The notes under the pieces: model-generated
What the model saw: the letters and a program-made list of their open reading frames with translations, nothing else
Databases searched by the model: none
Told to the model about the DNA's origin: nothing
Made by a program: the position numbers and the translations under genes
Assembly (NCBI GenBank): GCA_019915015.1
Contig: JAHBBC010000017.1
Location: 62,001-126,000, forward strand
Direction: 5' to 3'
DNA: 64,000 nt
From: Auriscalpium vulgare
Taxonomy: Eukaryota > Basidiomycota > Agaricomycetes > Russulales > Auriscalpiaceae
Part shown: positions 53,011-63,277 of the stretch, piece by piece
How positions within the stretch are numbered: position 1 is the stretch's first letter
Layout of the letters: each line of letters starts with the position of its first letter

Positions 53011-54279
53011 GGTACCCATGATCCCCGATCCGCAAGGGGCGAGACGGTGACTGGACTTGGCTGAATGCGAGCAGCAGTCAGACTTTTGTAGTTGAACCTC
53101 GTCGGTTTGGGTCACATGCGCATGGCTGTGTATAAAGGCCGAGCCATTGTCAGCTGTGGCCGTGGATGTGGACGTGGCATAAGCTTTGTCCGTCGAATTG
53201 GACGGACCTCCCATCCAACGGCCATTTCATTCTCCGAAGGCAGGTCCGCTAGCGCTGCATTTCACGATGAGCACTGAGTCCGGCAGAGCCTTTCGGGCAG
53301 GAACACGTACATTGGTGCGATGACATGCTGTCTCCCCGTAGTCCAGGCCATTGAACAATGAGCATAGTATCTCACCGACGCACTCGTCTGATGTTGCCGC
53401 AGACGCCATCATTATTTATCCACCTTATCGGTCAACGTAACACGACAGGTCGTCCGAGCGCTCGTAGGCGGAAGATCCAGGGCCGGAAGTAAGGCGATAA
53501 CCTTTGAAGTTGTGTCATGGTGGGTCAAGACATAGAGAGGCGTTCACCCGCACCTCGTAGTACATGCGCCGCGCATCTCGCATGAGAATCGGCCTCGGCG
53601 CTGTCCAGGAGATCTGGGAACGAGCCCGGGATCGTGTTGACTGGACTGCGCGATGGAATTGCCGTGTTTCTTCGCAACTTTGGACACAACTCGGAGACGT
53701 CGAGAACCGCTGATAGGAAATCAGCCTGCGGTGCCAACCGAAACTGGTGCTGTGTTACTCACCATCGCCCGTCTGCCTCAAAGGTGCACATGCCACAGTA
53801 GACCGCTGGACGTTGATTTTGACTCGAAGACGCGTCGTGCTCACGCCGAGCGAGCGTTCGTCCACACACCCAGCGACAGTCACGGTGCCTCACGCTGCCA
53901 TATGCCGATCAACGTGGGAGATGGGCACGCCAACACCGAGGGTGGATTTATGCGTCGCCTCGTGGATTGTCTTGGGGTATTCGGGTCGATGTAGAGAGAG
54001 AGGATTCAGGAAGAGGTCATCGTGGCGTAGTCGTAGGAACAGTTGAAGTGGCTGTGCGCGGAAGGCTTTTAGATCAACGGTTGAGCCTAGCATTGTAGAT
54101 ATAGATAAGAAGTATCCTTTTCAAACTGGTAATAGATGCGCGACTCTGAATCTCATTGTCTTGCACTAGATTGCGCCCGATACCAGTAAGAACAAACACA
54201 AAATCTCGTCAAATTCAGCCTTCTTTCCATCCTCCTGCCGCACTCTTTCCTTTCCCCATTCTCAAACGTCTCAGATCGC

Positions 54280-54500
54280 GACGCCAGAAAAACTCGTCGT
54301 GACGGACGTCAGGACCGTGCCGCTCTGCTTGATATCGAGGATTGACGCGCCGGAGGGGCCGACAGTGCCCGACCGGCGACCCAGTAACAGTGGCCGAGGC
54401 GGCGTTGAAGGCGACGGTGCCGAAGTTCGCGAAGGGCACTTCCCAGTACTCCAGAAGTCACGGACGGCAGTACTCGGGATATCGGCGGGTGCCAGTGACT
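54280..54500 (-). pseudogene. G1 glutamic peptidase remnant, copy 2
   Basis: The - strand keeps FANFGTVAFNAASATVTGSP and the end of the gene (IDIKQSGTVLTSVT-like, near 54,300), matching 63,460-63,280, then breaks off at about 54,440. It is shorter than the 35,967-36,480 remnant and lacks both catalytic residues. Confidence 0.72.
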
Positions 54501-54544
54501 GACCAGGACTGGTCCAGGGACACGCGTCGACACAGACAATGCCG

Positions 54545-57306
54545 GGTTGTTATCACTTAGCGTAGCATCATGGTAATGGCATTGTAACTAGCTTGCAATC
54601 CAGAAATCCCGCCACATATATTGTAGGACAGCATGACATTTCGTGTCGTCAGACTACCAAGCTCACGTACAATTACCTTCTCTGCGACACCGAGCGGCCC
54701 GAGCCCTTCAAGCGTTTCACCTCCAGCTCCAGCCCCTTGACCTTTTCCTTCAGGTCGTGGATGAACTCGTCCTTTTCCGCCATCGCCTTCTCCGCTGCCT
54801 TCTCCTGCTTCGCCGCTGCCTCCTTGTGCTCCTCAATGCGCTTCTCCGCTGCCTTCTCCTGCTTCTCCGCTGCCTTCTCCTGCTTCGCCGCTGCCTCCTT
54901 GTGCTCCTCAATGCGCTTCTCCGCTGCCTCCTTGTGCTCCTCCATGCGCTTCTCCGCTGCCTTCTCCTGCTTGTCCATGGACTTCATCAGCTCGTTGATG
55001 TGCCTCTCTGTTACCTCCTTCTGCTGTTCGATGCGCCTCTCTGTTACCTCCTTCTGCTCTTCGATGCGCTTCTCCAGTTCCTCGATATACTTCTGCATGA
55101 TTTGAGCCGCCCTCTCACGTTCCTCGAGCCGTACGCTCGCCTCCGACTTTGGTGAGACGCCAGCTGGCTTGTCAGGCGAGGTACGTGCCTTCGACGACGA
55201 CCTCGACGCCTTGGGAGAGGACACCCGAGGGCCTGCCTTGTGCTCGCTGATACCCGCATCGGAGCCCCCAGGCGGACTGCTGGTCGCGAGAGCGCCGGAG
55301 AAGGATATTCCAGCGGAGTTGTTAAGGTCGATGGGGAAGATGGGCGACGGGACAGTGGGGATGCCGGTGAAGACGATGTCCGCGCTGCCGTCGGATTGGG
55401 CACGGGGGACGGAGGACGGGACGGCGGAGGTCGTGTCCATGGAAATGCTCCCTTCAGAGCGCGACCCTCCGTCACCGTAAAGAGGCGAGACGGGGTCTGT
55501 GGACGGTGGCACGATACGTCGTCTGATTTGGGAAGGGGAGCTGAGCGCAGAGTTGTTGTCGACGAGGAAGGTGGAGAAATCATCGGGAACAGGGCCGCTA
55601 TTGTTGAACATGCTGAGGGGCTGGTCGCGCCACTGTGACTCGTCTGAGAGGTCGCCTTTGCTGTCGTCCGATGTGAAGCTGGACATCTGAGGAACAAGAG
55701 GGGAGGGCAAGAGTGGGACGTGTGCGTGGGCGCGGCGGCGAGGAGAGCGAGACTTTGGACGTGCGGGGGCAGAGGGCAAGAGATGCGGTGCGATGGCGTA
55801 GACAACGTGCTGCGCAGAACGCATATCTATACCTGACGAAGATCGATGAAGAGGAAGCGCGGACATGCTCGTGGCGCATGTTCAACTCACCGCGTCGCGC
55901 CAGACGCCCGCAGGCCCGCATCACGTGAGCGTGCGACGGTTCACAAACGAATGGAATCGTTATGTAGAGAGTGTGTACAGGGAGAACGACTCAGAGTTTG
56001 GCGAGATGGCGGCTCAAGTACTCAAGTACTCCGAGCAGCGAGGAGACCGTCTCGGACTCTGGCAGAGGGAGACAGGCGCCCAACACCGCGATCCCCAGTG
56101 GGAACCGCGTGGGAACCGGTCCTCTCGTTGCCTTCGACGCCATTGCTCCTCTATGCTCCTCATCCTATCTGCACCATGTCAATACCATTCATTCTTTTGA
56201 CTTGCGTGCGCCCGCTTCAAGCAACTGACGACGACAAGTCTTCGCCAAGGCCGATGTCGGACGGACGCCCTCTCGATACGTGCTCAGACTGATATTTCAG
56301 TTTGGACGGACCCAGGGTTTCGGTTTTCTGCACGAATCAACGGCGTGCAAGCTGCTACTCACCTGCGCTCGAAGTCAAGGGTGGGCTGAATCGACTATAG
56401 GTGCGCCGACGTGGCCTGGTGAGCGTATACAGTCTTTCGACTGAGTTCGCTATTGCTCAATGGTCTGCTGTCCTATAGCTTATTGAGCTCAGCATAAAAA
56501 GTGAGAGGTGTATAGAGCCGGATGTCTAGGTGCGTCTTGCTAAACTCCTTCCCAATCAACCCACGTCCCTCACACTCCTTAAAGTTCGTGTATCCCTATT
56601 GCGCACGGCCTCTCCTCGCGGATCCTTGTTCTTCCTAATCGCTTCTCTACGCCGACAACCCTTTAGCCTTCAAGCATTCAAGCCGGGGGATCTGGAGACA
56701 CTGCGGGTTTCGATTCGTCGACGGCCAGGTGCGTTCGGACTGCTCCTTCCCTCACAGTCGACGTTCTCACTTTTCTTTCTCTAGGCCTGTCGCACCCGCA
56801 TCATCTCACGCGAATCCTCCTTATCCCGCAACCAGACTCACGCCTCAAAAAGACTTCTGGTCATCCTCCATACTCTTCGCATTTGGCCTGCTGCATCCCG
56901 GGCTCGCGCTCAAGTAATGGCATCGTCAGAGACGTCGGGCAAGTTTTTCAAGACAACGCGCCAGCCGATGCCCGAGGACGTCAAGGCAACCCTCTGCCCG
57001 TGGACTGTCCGTCCCCTGCGGTATGCCGAACGCAACGCGTCCCCAGGAGCGTCTCGAGCTCTGCCACCGTGCGCGAAAACGAAAACGTGGCTTGTCCACC
57101 TACCCGGCTCTGTTCTCCTGCGACTAGGTGCGCATATAACTATCCAAGCTGACCGATGTATCTTATCAGCTTGTGCCCACAGCAATTGTCGGCCTGGCGC
57201 AATTAATATGGAATTCCAGGAGCCATTGTCTAGATGTGCAAGGAGCCTTGTTGCGGAGTCAAGCAGCGCGTTCCCTCCCCGAGAGCTCCTGAGGCCCGAC
57301 AGTGTG
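54545..57306. repeat. Segmental duplication block B, copy 2
   Basis: Near-identical to 41,040-43,845. The identity stops at GCCCGACAGTG (57,306), after which copy 2 runs into an unrelated GC-rich stretch and the permease pseudogene. The + strand coding-like stretch corresponding to 43,452 starts at 56,917 here. Confidence 0.9.
54673..55866 (-). CDS. Hendecad-repeat coiled-coil protein, copy 2
   Basis: 397 residues, the same protein as 42,408-41,182 except for one missing 11-residue EEHKEAAEKRI unit and a few substitutions (for example TVPSPIFP for TVPPPIFP, EKRMEEH for EKRFEEH). Start ambiguity is the same: ATG 55,866 or the ATG (MSSFTSDD) at 55,686. Both copies keep an open frame despite length change, because the unit is 33 bp. 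Confidence 0.75.
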   Translation of the reverse strand: MSALPLHRSSSGIDMRSAQHVVYAIAPHLLPSAPARPKSRSPRRRAHAHVPLLPSPLVPQMSSFTSDDSKGDLSDESQWRDQPLSMFNNSGPVPDDFSTFLVDNNSALSSPSQIRRRIVPPSTDPVSPLYGDGGSRSEGSISMDTTSAVPSSVPRAQSDGSADIVFTGIPTVPSPIFPIDLNNSAGISFSGALATSSPPGGSDAGISEHKAGPRVSSPKASRSSSKARTSPDKPAGVSPKSEASVRLEERERAAQIMQKYIEELEKRIEEQKEVTERRIEQQKEVTERHINELMKSMDKQEKAAEKRMEEHKEAAEKRIEEHKEAAAKQEKAAEKQEKAAEKRIEEHKEAAAKQEKAAEKAMAEKDEFIHDLKEKVKGLELEVKRLKGSGRSVSQRR

Positions 57307-57669
57307 ATGCTTGTTGCGGGTTGCGGGAAGCTAGCGCGCGCGGGTCCACTGCAGCGTCGACAGAGTTGTTGCGTCCGTCGTCAGGCGGCACGAAGGAGTC
57401 GACCTGTGCGACGGTAAGTCTGATATTTGTCCCCACAGCATCCCATGGAACTGACCTGGCAGCTGCCCAGCTAGGGAGGGGCGTTCTCGAGAGCTCTTGA
57501 CAGCAGCGCGCATCGAACAGGAAGACCATTCGGATCCGCCAATGGCCAGTTGCAAGCGCGCCGCACATATGAGTCTACGCACGGTAGATTCGTCCCTGCC
57601 CTACCGTCGGGCCGGACTGGCTAAAATTCATTGTGAGCATCGTACAAGCTGCCCATATGCCCAGATCAA

Positions 57670-58980
57670 CTGACTGGATGGACACAGCTTACACGTTCTC
57701 CGCGGTAGGTATGAGTACGTCGTCTCAATTTATAATGGAGATCAGCCTCTAAGCTTATGGATATGTGCATCACAGTGGCTAGCATGGCCGATGAAGTTTG
57801 CAATGCGGCCCACGAGCTTCCTCGCGCGATGGTGTACACGGTTCCCATTGGAATGGTCATGGGGCTCGTCTTCTTGCTCCCTATCGTCTTCACGCTGCCA
57901 GACATCGGGTGGCTGCTATCAGGCAAGTCCGAGCCAACTTTGCAGAGACAGATACTGTATACTGACCAGCGCGTGCGGCGTAGTGTCCTACGGCCAACCG
58001 ATCGCGGTCATGTTCACACTCATCATGGGCAACAAAGCTGGTGGATTCGCCCTGGTCAGCATATCTCTACTTCACGTATACAGTTGCCTGTTCTGATGCC
58101 ATCATGACGTTTCGGTGGTTCATCAGTACGCATACTTTCGACCTGCTCATCTCCCTCTACTCACAAGTGTGCTTTCAGTTTTTATGATCGGCATCTTCTG
58201 CGCCATCTCCATCTCGTGCGCCGCCTCGCGCGCCACCTGGGCCTTGGCCCGCGACAAAGCGCTCCCGTACCCCTCCTTCTTTTCGCGCCTCTCCCGCCCC
58301 GCCGGCGCCGACGCGATCCCGCTGTACGCGTTCCTGCTCTACACCGCCATCCAGCTCCTCCTCGGGCTCATCTACCTCGGGTCCTCCGCGGCGTTCAATG
58401 GGTTCGTCGGGGTCGCGGTCGTCTGCCTCGGCGCGTCGAACGCTCTGCCCGTCGCGGTGTCGCTCGCGCGCGGCCGCGGCGCCCTCGTCGGCGCGCCGTA
58501 CGGCCTCGGCGCTGGGGCGCCCCGATCAACGCCATTGCGGTACTTTCGATCGCGTTTTCGATCGTGCTGTTCTGCATGCCCACGGCGCTGCCGGCCACTG
58601 CGAATTCAGTGAGCGAGTGATTGTCTTGTGCGTCAGGGTCTAGCTCACGCGCTCGCCTGCAGATTATGCGTCTGTGGTGTTCGTGGGGTTTGCGCTGTTC
58701 AGCGCGGTGTGGTACTGGATCGGTGTGTGAAGACCTTGTGATTGCCTCCTTTTGAATGGGAGCTGACTTTGTGTTTACAGACGGAAGGCATCATTATGGT
58801 GGGCCGCCCGTCCCGCAAAACGGCGGTTCTGATACAGAGAGCATGAGGAGAGAGGAGAACGTTGGAAGCACCAAGCTACCAAAGACCTTTGGCGACGCAG
58901 AGCTTCCAGTACCTCACTTATTGCGATCCTGGGTTGACCGTACCTGCGAAACTGCGCCTTGCCAGCGTCGCAACGAATGA
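57670..58980 (+). pseudogene. Amino-acid permease (APC family) fragment with frame breaks
   Basis: Exon-like pieces in order: AYTFSAVGM (to 57,714), 61-nt intron, ASMADEVCNAAHELPRAMVYTVPIG…FLLPIVFTLPDIGWLLS, a GC-AG-like intron, GQPIAVMFTLIMGNKAGGFAL, a gap, FMIGIFCAISISCAASRATWALARDKALPYP…LGLIYLGSSAAFNGFVGVAVV, GAPINAIAVL…FCMPTALPATA, 54-nt intron (58,609-58,662), YASVVFVGFALFSAVWYWI, intron (58,723-58,780), GRHHYGGPPVP…. This is the GABA/choline-type fungal permease pattern. The first about 200 residues are missing, a one-base loss near 58,509 shifts the frame, and the acceptor before WFI looks lost. Confidence 0.8.
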
Positions 58981-59310
58981 ATGAGCTAAAACTGCTACAT
59001 AGATGCGAAATGATCACGTGAGCGTTCCTCGGGAACGCGGCCCGTGGGCCGTGGCACGGTCGATTTTTGTTTTCGCCATCATTAGCTTCAGCTCGACTCG
59101 TCTCTCGGAAGACTTGAGCTTGAAGCAACATGGACGGAGACGGCCAGAAACTGGTAGCTTCTCCGAGGTCAGTGTCAGCTTTCCAGAGGATGTGCATCAT
59201 GAACCAACAAATCCCTCGTTCACTCTCCCAGACACTCAGGACTCGGAGTCAACGCATTTTGGGACGGCGTCGCAACATCTCGACTAGAAGCTTGCCAACC
59301 CACAGTCCCG

Positions 59311-61017
59311 TTGTCAACATACAGCCCCACTCAACGCTCAGATCTCCTATCCCGCTTCGATGAGGAGGAGGAGGCCATCCGGCGACAAATCAGCACCGTG
59401 CGCGCCAGACGAAATGCCATCCTCGGTGCTGTCAGTCTCCCGGCTGAGACTCTCACATACATCTTCTCTCTACTCGCCACGTTGGAGCACGGAGAGGAAG
59501 CCGAGCATTTCGCCCGCACGATAGACGACAAGCTCGGATGGATCCGCGCCACGCACGTCTGCCAGCGCTGGCGCAACACCGCGCTCGGCTGCCCGATTTT
59601 ATGGACGGAGATCGACACCGCACTTGGAGACACCGGGATCAAGGAGCTCTTTGCTCGCTCGCGCAACGCGTTGCTGTCAGTCTATGTCACGAGCCCGCCC
59701 TCTATCCGCCTCTGCCGGCTCATCGCTGAGAACCTGCCACGCACGCGCGTCCTGTGTATCGACCGGACGAGCTCCGGAGCTCTCCGCGCATTTGGTTTCC
59801 TCCTGCAGATGCTCACCCGCCCCGCGCCGTGCTTGGAGGTCTTCCAGATCGTCGACACTCAGGTCAACGCCGACGAGGCCGACTTGTGCTATCCCGCCAA
59901 CTTCCTCGGCGGATGCGCGCCTCGGCTGCGTTCCTTCTACTCGGACACATTTGACTTTGGGCTTTGGCCATCGAGCGTGCTCGATAATGTGGCCACATTG
60001 GACATCAATGGCACTATTGCCGTCGCATCGTCCTCAAGACCAATGCCCAACCTTGATGACGTTTTCGCCGCTCTTGAAAGGATGCGCGCTCTCAAAGTAC
60101 TTCATTGGTACGAACACCTGCCACGCTCCAATATTCTCCAGGACAGCCCGGTACGGAAAGTGGTATCGCTGCCGGGGCTAACCCACCTCAGCTTCGGCGG
60201 TGAATTGGTCGCGTGCGCGCAACTCCTCCGGTACATTGATGTTCCATCGACAACACTCATCACACTCCTACCCCATTGTCTCACATCCTCCGAGGCGGAC
60301 CTCACGACTTTCTTCCACCATACCACCTCTTGGCTGTCGCGGCACGCGCCATTCTCGCCGTTGGCAGTGTCCATATCAACCGTGAAGGAAGACGGCGTGG
60401 CCGTTGCCAACAAGTACATCAAGCTGCTCGCTTGGCACGCGGACGACATCGAGGTCGACTCCCTGTCCAACGACGATGATGACGAGGACATCCAGGCAGA
60501 CCTGACCATCTCGTTCGACCAGGGCCCGAAACATGTGCCGCTTGCGTGGGACGACATTCAGATGGTCAAGGCTTGTTTCAATGTCTGTGCCTCGCCGCAG
60601 CTCCAGCAGCTCTCGCTCTGTGCCGACGAGTGGCAGCGAGACGCGTGGAGGGATATCTTGGGAGCGCCCGCCGCCGCGGCCTTGTGGCGCGTCGTCGCGC
60701 TGCGCGCTGCCGCCACCGAGCTGCTGTCCTTTTGGCGGGTGTGTGAGCCGCGTGACACGGGAGCCTCACTGCTTTCCCAGCCATCGCTCGTGTCGCTCTG
60801 CCTGTCGAAGCCAAATGGGAAGTCCGCTCACAAGACGTTTGTGAAGCACCTCACGATGCTGCCGTACTGGCTGGCGCAGCGAGCGAACGCTGGATATCCC
60901 TTGAAGAAGCTGGAGCTGGATTTTGAGGTGGATAAGACGTGGAAGAGCAATGTAGAGGGCTCTGTTGATTTACTGTGGACCTATTCTGACGGCGAGCTCG
61001 TTGCTATGTCCCAGTGA
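59311..61017 (+). CDS. F-box domain protein, start uncertain
   Basis: An open frame of 568 codons from 59,311 (first codon TTG; an in-frame stop is at 59,200). There is no in-frame ATG before the F-box, so the N-terminus must come from a spliced exon upstream; ATGs at 59,130 and 59,199 in another frame are candidates. A coiled-coil-like start (RFDEEEEAIRRQISTVRARRN) leads to the F-box (VSLPAETLTYIFSLLATL…GWIRATHVCQRWRNTAL, about residues 41-98). LRR-like strands follow (LPRTRVLCIDRT, MRALKVLHWYEHLP, LQQLSLCADEW). The acidic loop NDDDDEDIQ lies in the middle. It is convergent with the next gene. Confidence 0.8.
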   Translation: MSTYSPTQRSDLLSRFDEEEEAIRRQISTVRARRNAILGAVSLPAETLTYIFSLLATLEHGEEAEHFARTIDDKLGWIRATHVCQRWRNTALGCPILWTEIDTALGDTGIKELFARSRNALLSVYVTSPPSIRLCRLIAENLPRTRVLCIDRTSSGALRAFGFLLQMLTRPAPCLEVFQIVDTQVNADEADLCYPANFLGGCAPRLRSFYSDTFDFGLWPSSVLDNVATLDINGTIAVASSSRPMPNLDDVFAALERMRALKVLHWYEHLPRSNILQDSPVRKVVSLPGLTHLSFGGELVACAQLLRYIDVPSTTLITLLPHCLTSSEADLTTFFHHTTSWLSRHAPFSPLAVSISTVKEDGVAVANKYIKLLAWHADDIEVDSLSNDDDDEDIQADLTISFDQGPKHVPLAWDDIQMVKACFNVCASPQLQQLSLCADEWQRDAWRDILGAPAAAALWRVVALRAAATELLSFWRVCEPRDTGASLLSQPSLVSLCLSKPNGKSAHKTFVKHLTMLPYWLAQRANAGYPLKKLELDFEVDKTWKSNVEGSVDLLWTYSDGELVAMSQ

Positions 61018-61237
61018 TCATGATTTTTCTCGTATGAGCAATATACTGTTGCTTCGTCATCCCCTTGAGTGGATTAATTCGTGAGACAGCATCACACAAT
61101 CCTTAGACCCGTGGTTTGAACAACCTGTAAGTTGCTGTTTCATACACCTACGCGCGGCTGGCCGGATGCACTATGTCATAGAACCGCAATGATAATAAGA
61201 TCATTTTCTACCACCTCCTACACAGCCAGCCTGCTGG

Positions 61238-62785
61238 TCACCGAATCGCATTCTCAGAAACACCTTCCTCCTGACCCCAGCGAACCACTAGCCCCGGGAC
61301 CTCATCCCGCACCCTGCGCACAAACGCGGTGGTCACGCCGCCGCACCCCACCACGTCTAGCACCTTCAGCACATGTCCGGCGCGAGCGCGCTTTTCCAGA
61401 CGCTGCGCCAGCGCATCCGCCAGCTTGATAGTTCCCGAGGTCACGGATTCGTTGAAGTTGACGCCTCTCATAACGAGGGTGGACAGCCCAGGTAAAAAAT
61501 CCGCGGGTTTCTCTCGCGAGATGCAGAGCGCGCGCGCCGCAGTACCTTCGACCGTGATGCATCGCAGCCTGGACGCAGGCCCGAGTCCGTCCGGCCACAC
61601 GAAGCGCTCTTCGGTGCGCACATGCAGCTCCTCGAGATGCTCCGACGCAAAGGCCTTGATCACGGACCGAATCAAGTCCGTATGATTGGGGCCCCGGAGT
61701 CGCAGACCAAAGGCGGGCTCGCCGTGTCCATCCCCGATACGCCAGGCAGTCACTTGGAAAGGTCTTAAGTCGTCCTCAACAGGCGGTGCGATGAGGATGC
61801 GCCGCATCGGATGGCCACGCGTGTCAATGCATGCCGCGACGGCGGAGAAGAGGTTCACCAACTTCACGGGGTCGGCGGAGGAAAGCATGTTGCATTGGAC
61901 GCGCGCACCCGGGAGCGCGATGTGTGTGAGGAGGTAGCACGCAGACTCTGTACTTGCCGACAGCTCGAGGTATCGTAGCGCCGCCAGTGTGACGACGGGA
62001 CGTTCCGTGGCGATGCCCAGCTCGAACCCGCGCAGCACGAGCCGCTCGAGCACATGCATGCCCCTCAGCGCGTCAAGCATCGCCGCACACTCGCCGTTGT
62101 GCGCGGGAACGTTGCCCTGCAGCACGACCTCCAGCGACACGAGCTGTGCGAGCAGCGGCGACGTCCATGGCAGGGTGCCGTATGACGTGACGCGCAGGTG
62201 CCGTAGTTCCGGCGCGCCCGTGCGGCCGCCAAGCAGGCCATCTGGAAGCGGGGGCTGCACAGGTGGCGCCATATACTGGCGAATGAAGGAGAGATCGAGG
62301 GTGTGTAGGAGTGGTGCGGGGGCGCAGAGGGTAGGGAGGACGGCGTCGGTGGTGGTGAGGCACAGGATGCGGATCCGTGCGAGGTTTTCGTTGATGACCA
62401 TGAGCTCTGCGGGAGTCAACGACAAGCGTTGTACAACTTGCGGCCTCTGGATTGTAAGAGGTGTGCCTTGGGAGCGCGAGAGGAAAGCGTCAGCCCAGCG
62501 GCTGCCAAACGCGAATGGGATGACGATGCTGGAGGCCCAAAGGGTCGGCTGATGGAGAGCGATGTGCCGCCATCGTTGACATACGTATGTGATCGACAGC
62601 CAACCGGGATGGTATTGCGATGTCTTGCGGCGTTTCGGGCGGTCGATTGAGCAGAGGATTGTGAAAATGGCGTTGAGGATTTCGGGCGGTAGGCGCGCGA
62701 TGGGGATAAGGTCGTTATGGGGAGGTGGCTGCTGGTCGATGAGCAAGCATGGTCCGGTTACGTTCTGGAATTGTTTCGCGTGCAC
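61238..62785 (-). CDS. F-box domain protein, close paralog of the 34,160-32,292 gene
   Basis: 515 residues from ATG 62,785. The F-box is at about 26-88 (LIPIARLPPEILNAIFTILCSID…GWLSITYVCQRWRHIALHQPTLW), followed by FAFGSRWADAFLSRSQGTPLTIQ, LARIRILCL, LRHLRVTSYGTLPWTSPLLAQLVSLEV and a C-terminal LKVLDVVGCGGV block. Nearly every segment lines up with the 34,160 gene, so the two are recent relatives about 28 kb apart. The N-terminus before PPPHND is not conserved between them, so an upstream exon is possible. Confidence 0.83.
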   Translation of the reverse strand: MHAKQFQNVTGPCLLIDQQPPPHNDLIPIARLPPEILNAIFTILCSIDRPKRRKTSQYHPGWLSITYVCQRWRHIALHQPTLWASSIVIPFAFGSRWADAFLSRSQGTPLTIQRPQVVQRLSLTPAELMVINENLARIRILCLTTTDAVLPTLCAPAPLLHTLDLSFIRQYMAPPVQPPLPDGLLGGRTGAPELRHLRVTSYGTLPWTSPLLAQLVSLEVVLQGNVPAHNGECAAMLDALRGMHVLERLVLRGFELGIATERPVVTLAALRYLELSASTESACYLLTHIALPGARVQCNMLSSADPVKLVNLFSAVAACIDTRGHPMRRILIAPPVEDDLRPFQVTAWRIGDGHGEPAFGLRLRGPNHTDLIRSVIKAFASEHLEELHVRTEERFVWPDGLGPASRLRCITVEGTAARALCISREKPADFLPGLSTLVMRGVNFNESVTSGTIKLADALAQRLEKRARAGHVLKVLDVVGCGGVTTAFVRRVRDEVPGLVVRWGQEEGVSENAIR

Positions 62786-63277
62786 TGTCAGTCAAAGGGC
62801 GCATTGGCGACGGGTGCTACGTACACCTTCGGCTTCTGACTTGGCTGCGATAACTAACCGTGCATCGCCAGTCGCTACCGCAACGCTGTCTGACTTCAGG
62901 TGAGTGGAGCTGGTAAGTCTCTCCTGGCACAACTCGAGCTGAGGCGGCGCAGTTCTGGACACACTATACATGTAATGGATCAGAAGGTTGCAATCACGCA
63001 GGCATATGTCGCAACCTTTCAGTGTCGGGGACCTCCGTGGACATCATCTCGGAATTGAGAAGTCCGTTGTCGATGATGGGAGAAGAGAGGTCTCGGGAGT
63101 CGGTCATCGTGGCTGTGCATCGTATATTCATAATAGATCAACGCTGGGTAGTAGATAAGATGCATCCCTTTTAGATGCATTGCCGATCTCTAACTCTCGC
63201 CGCCCGGCACTAGATACAACATGTTAAAAAATTCCTCGTTTCATCCATCCTCCCGCCGCCTTCTTTCCTTCCGATTC

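Larger units (their letters stand above)
51930..54530. repeat. Segmental duplication block A, copy 2
   Basis: Partner of 34,446-36,545. It contains about 0.7 kb (52,992-53,720) absent from copy 1. At 54,460-54,545 it passes directly into block B. Confidence 0.85.
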
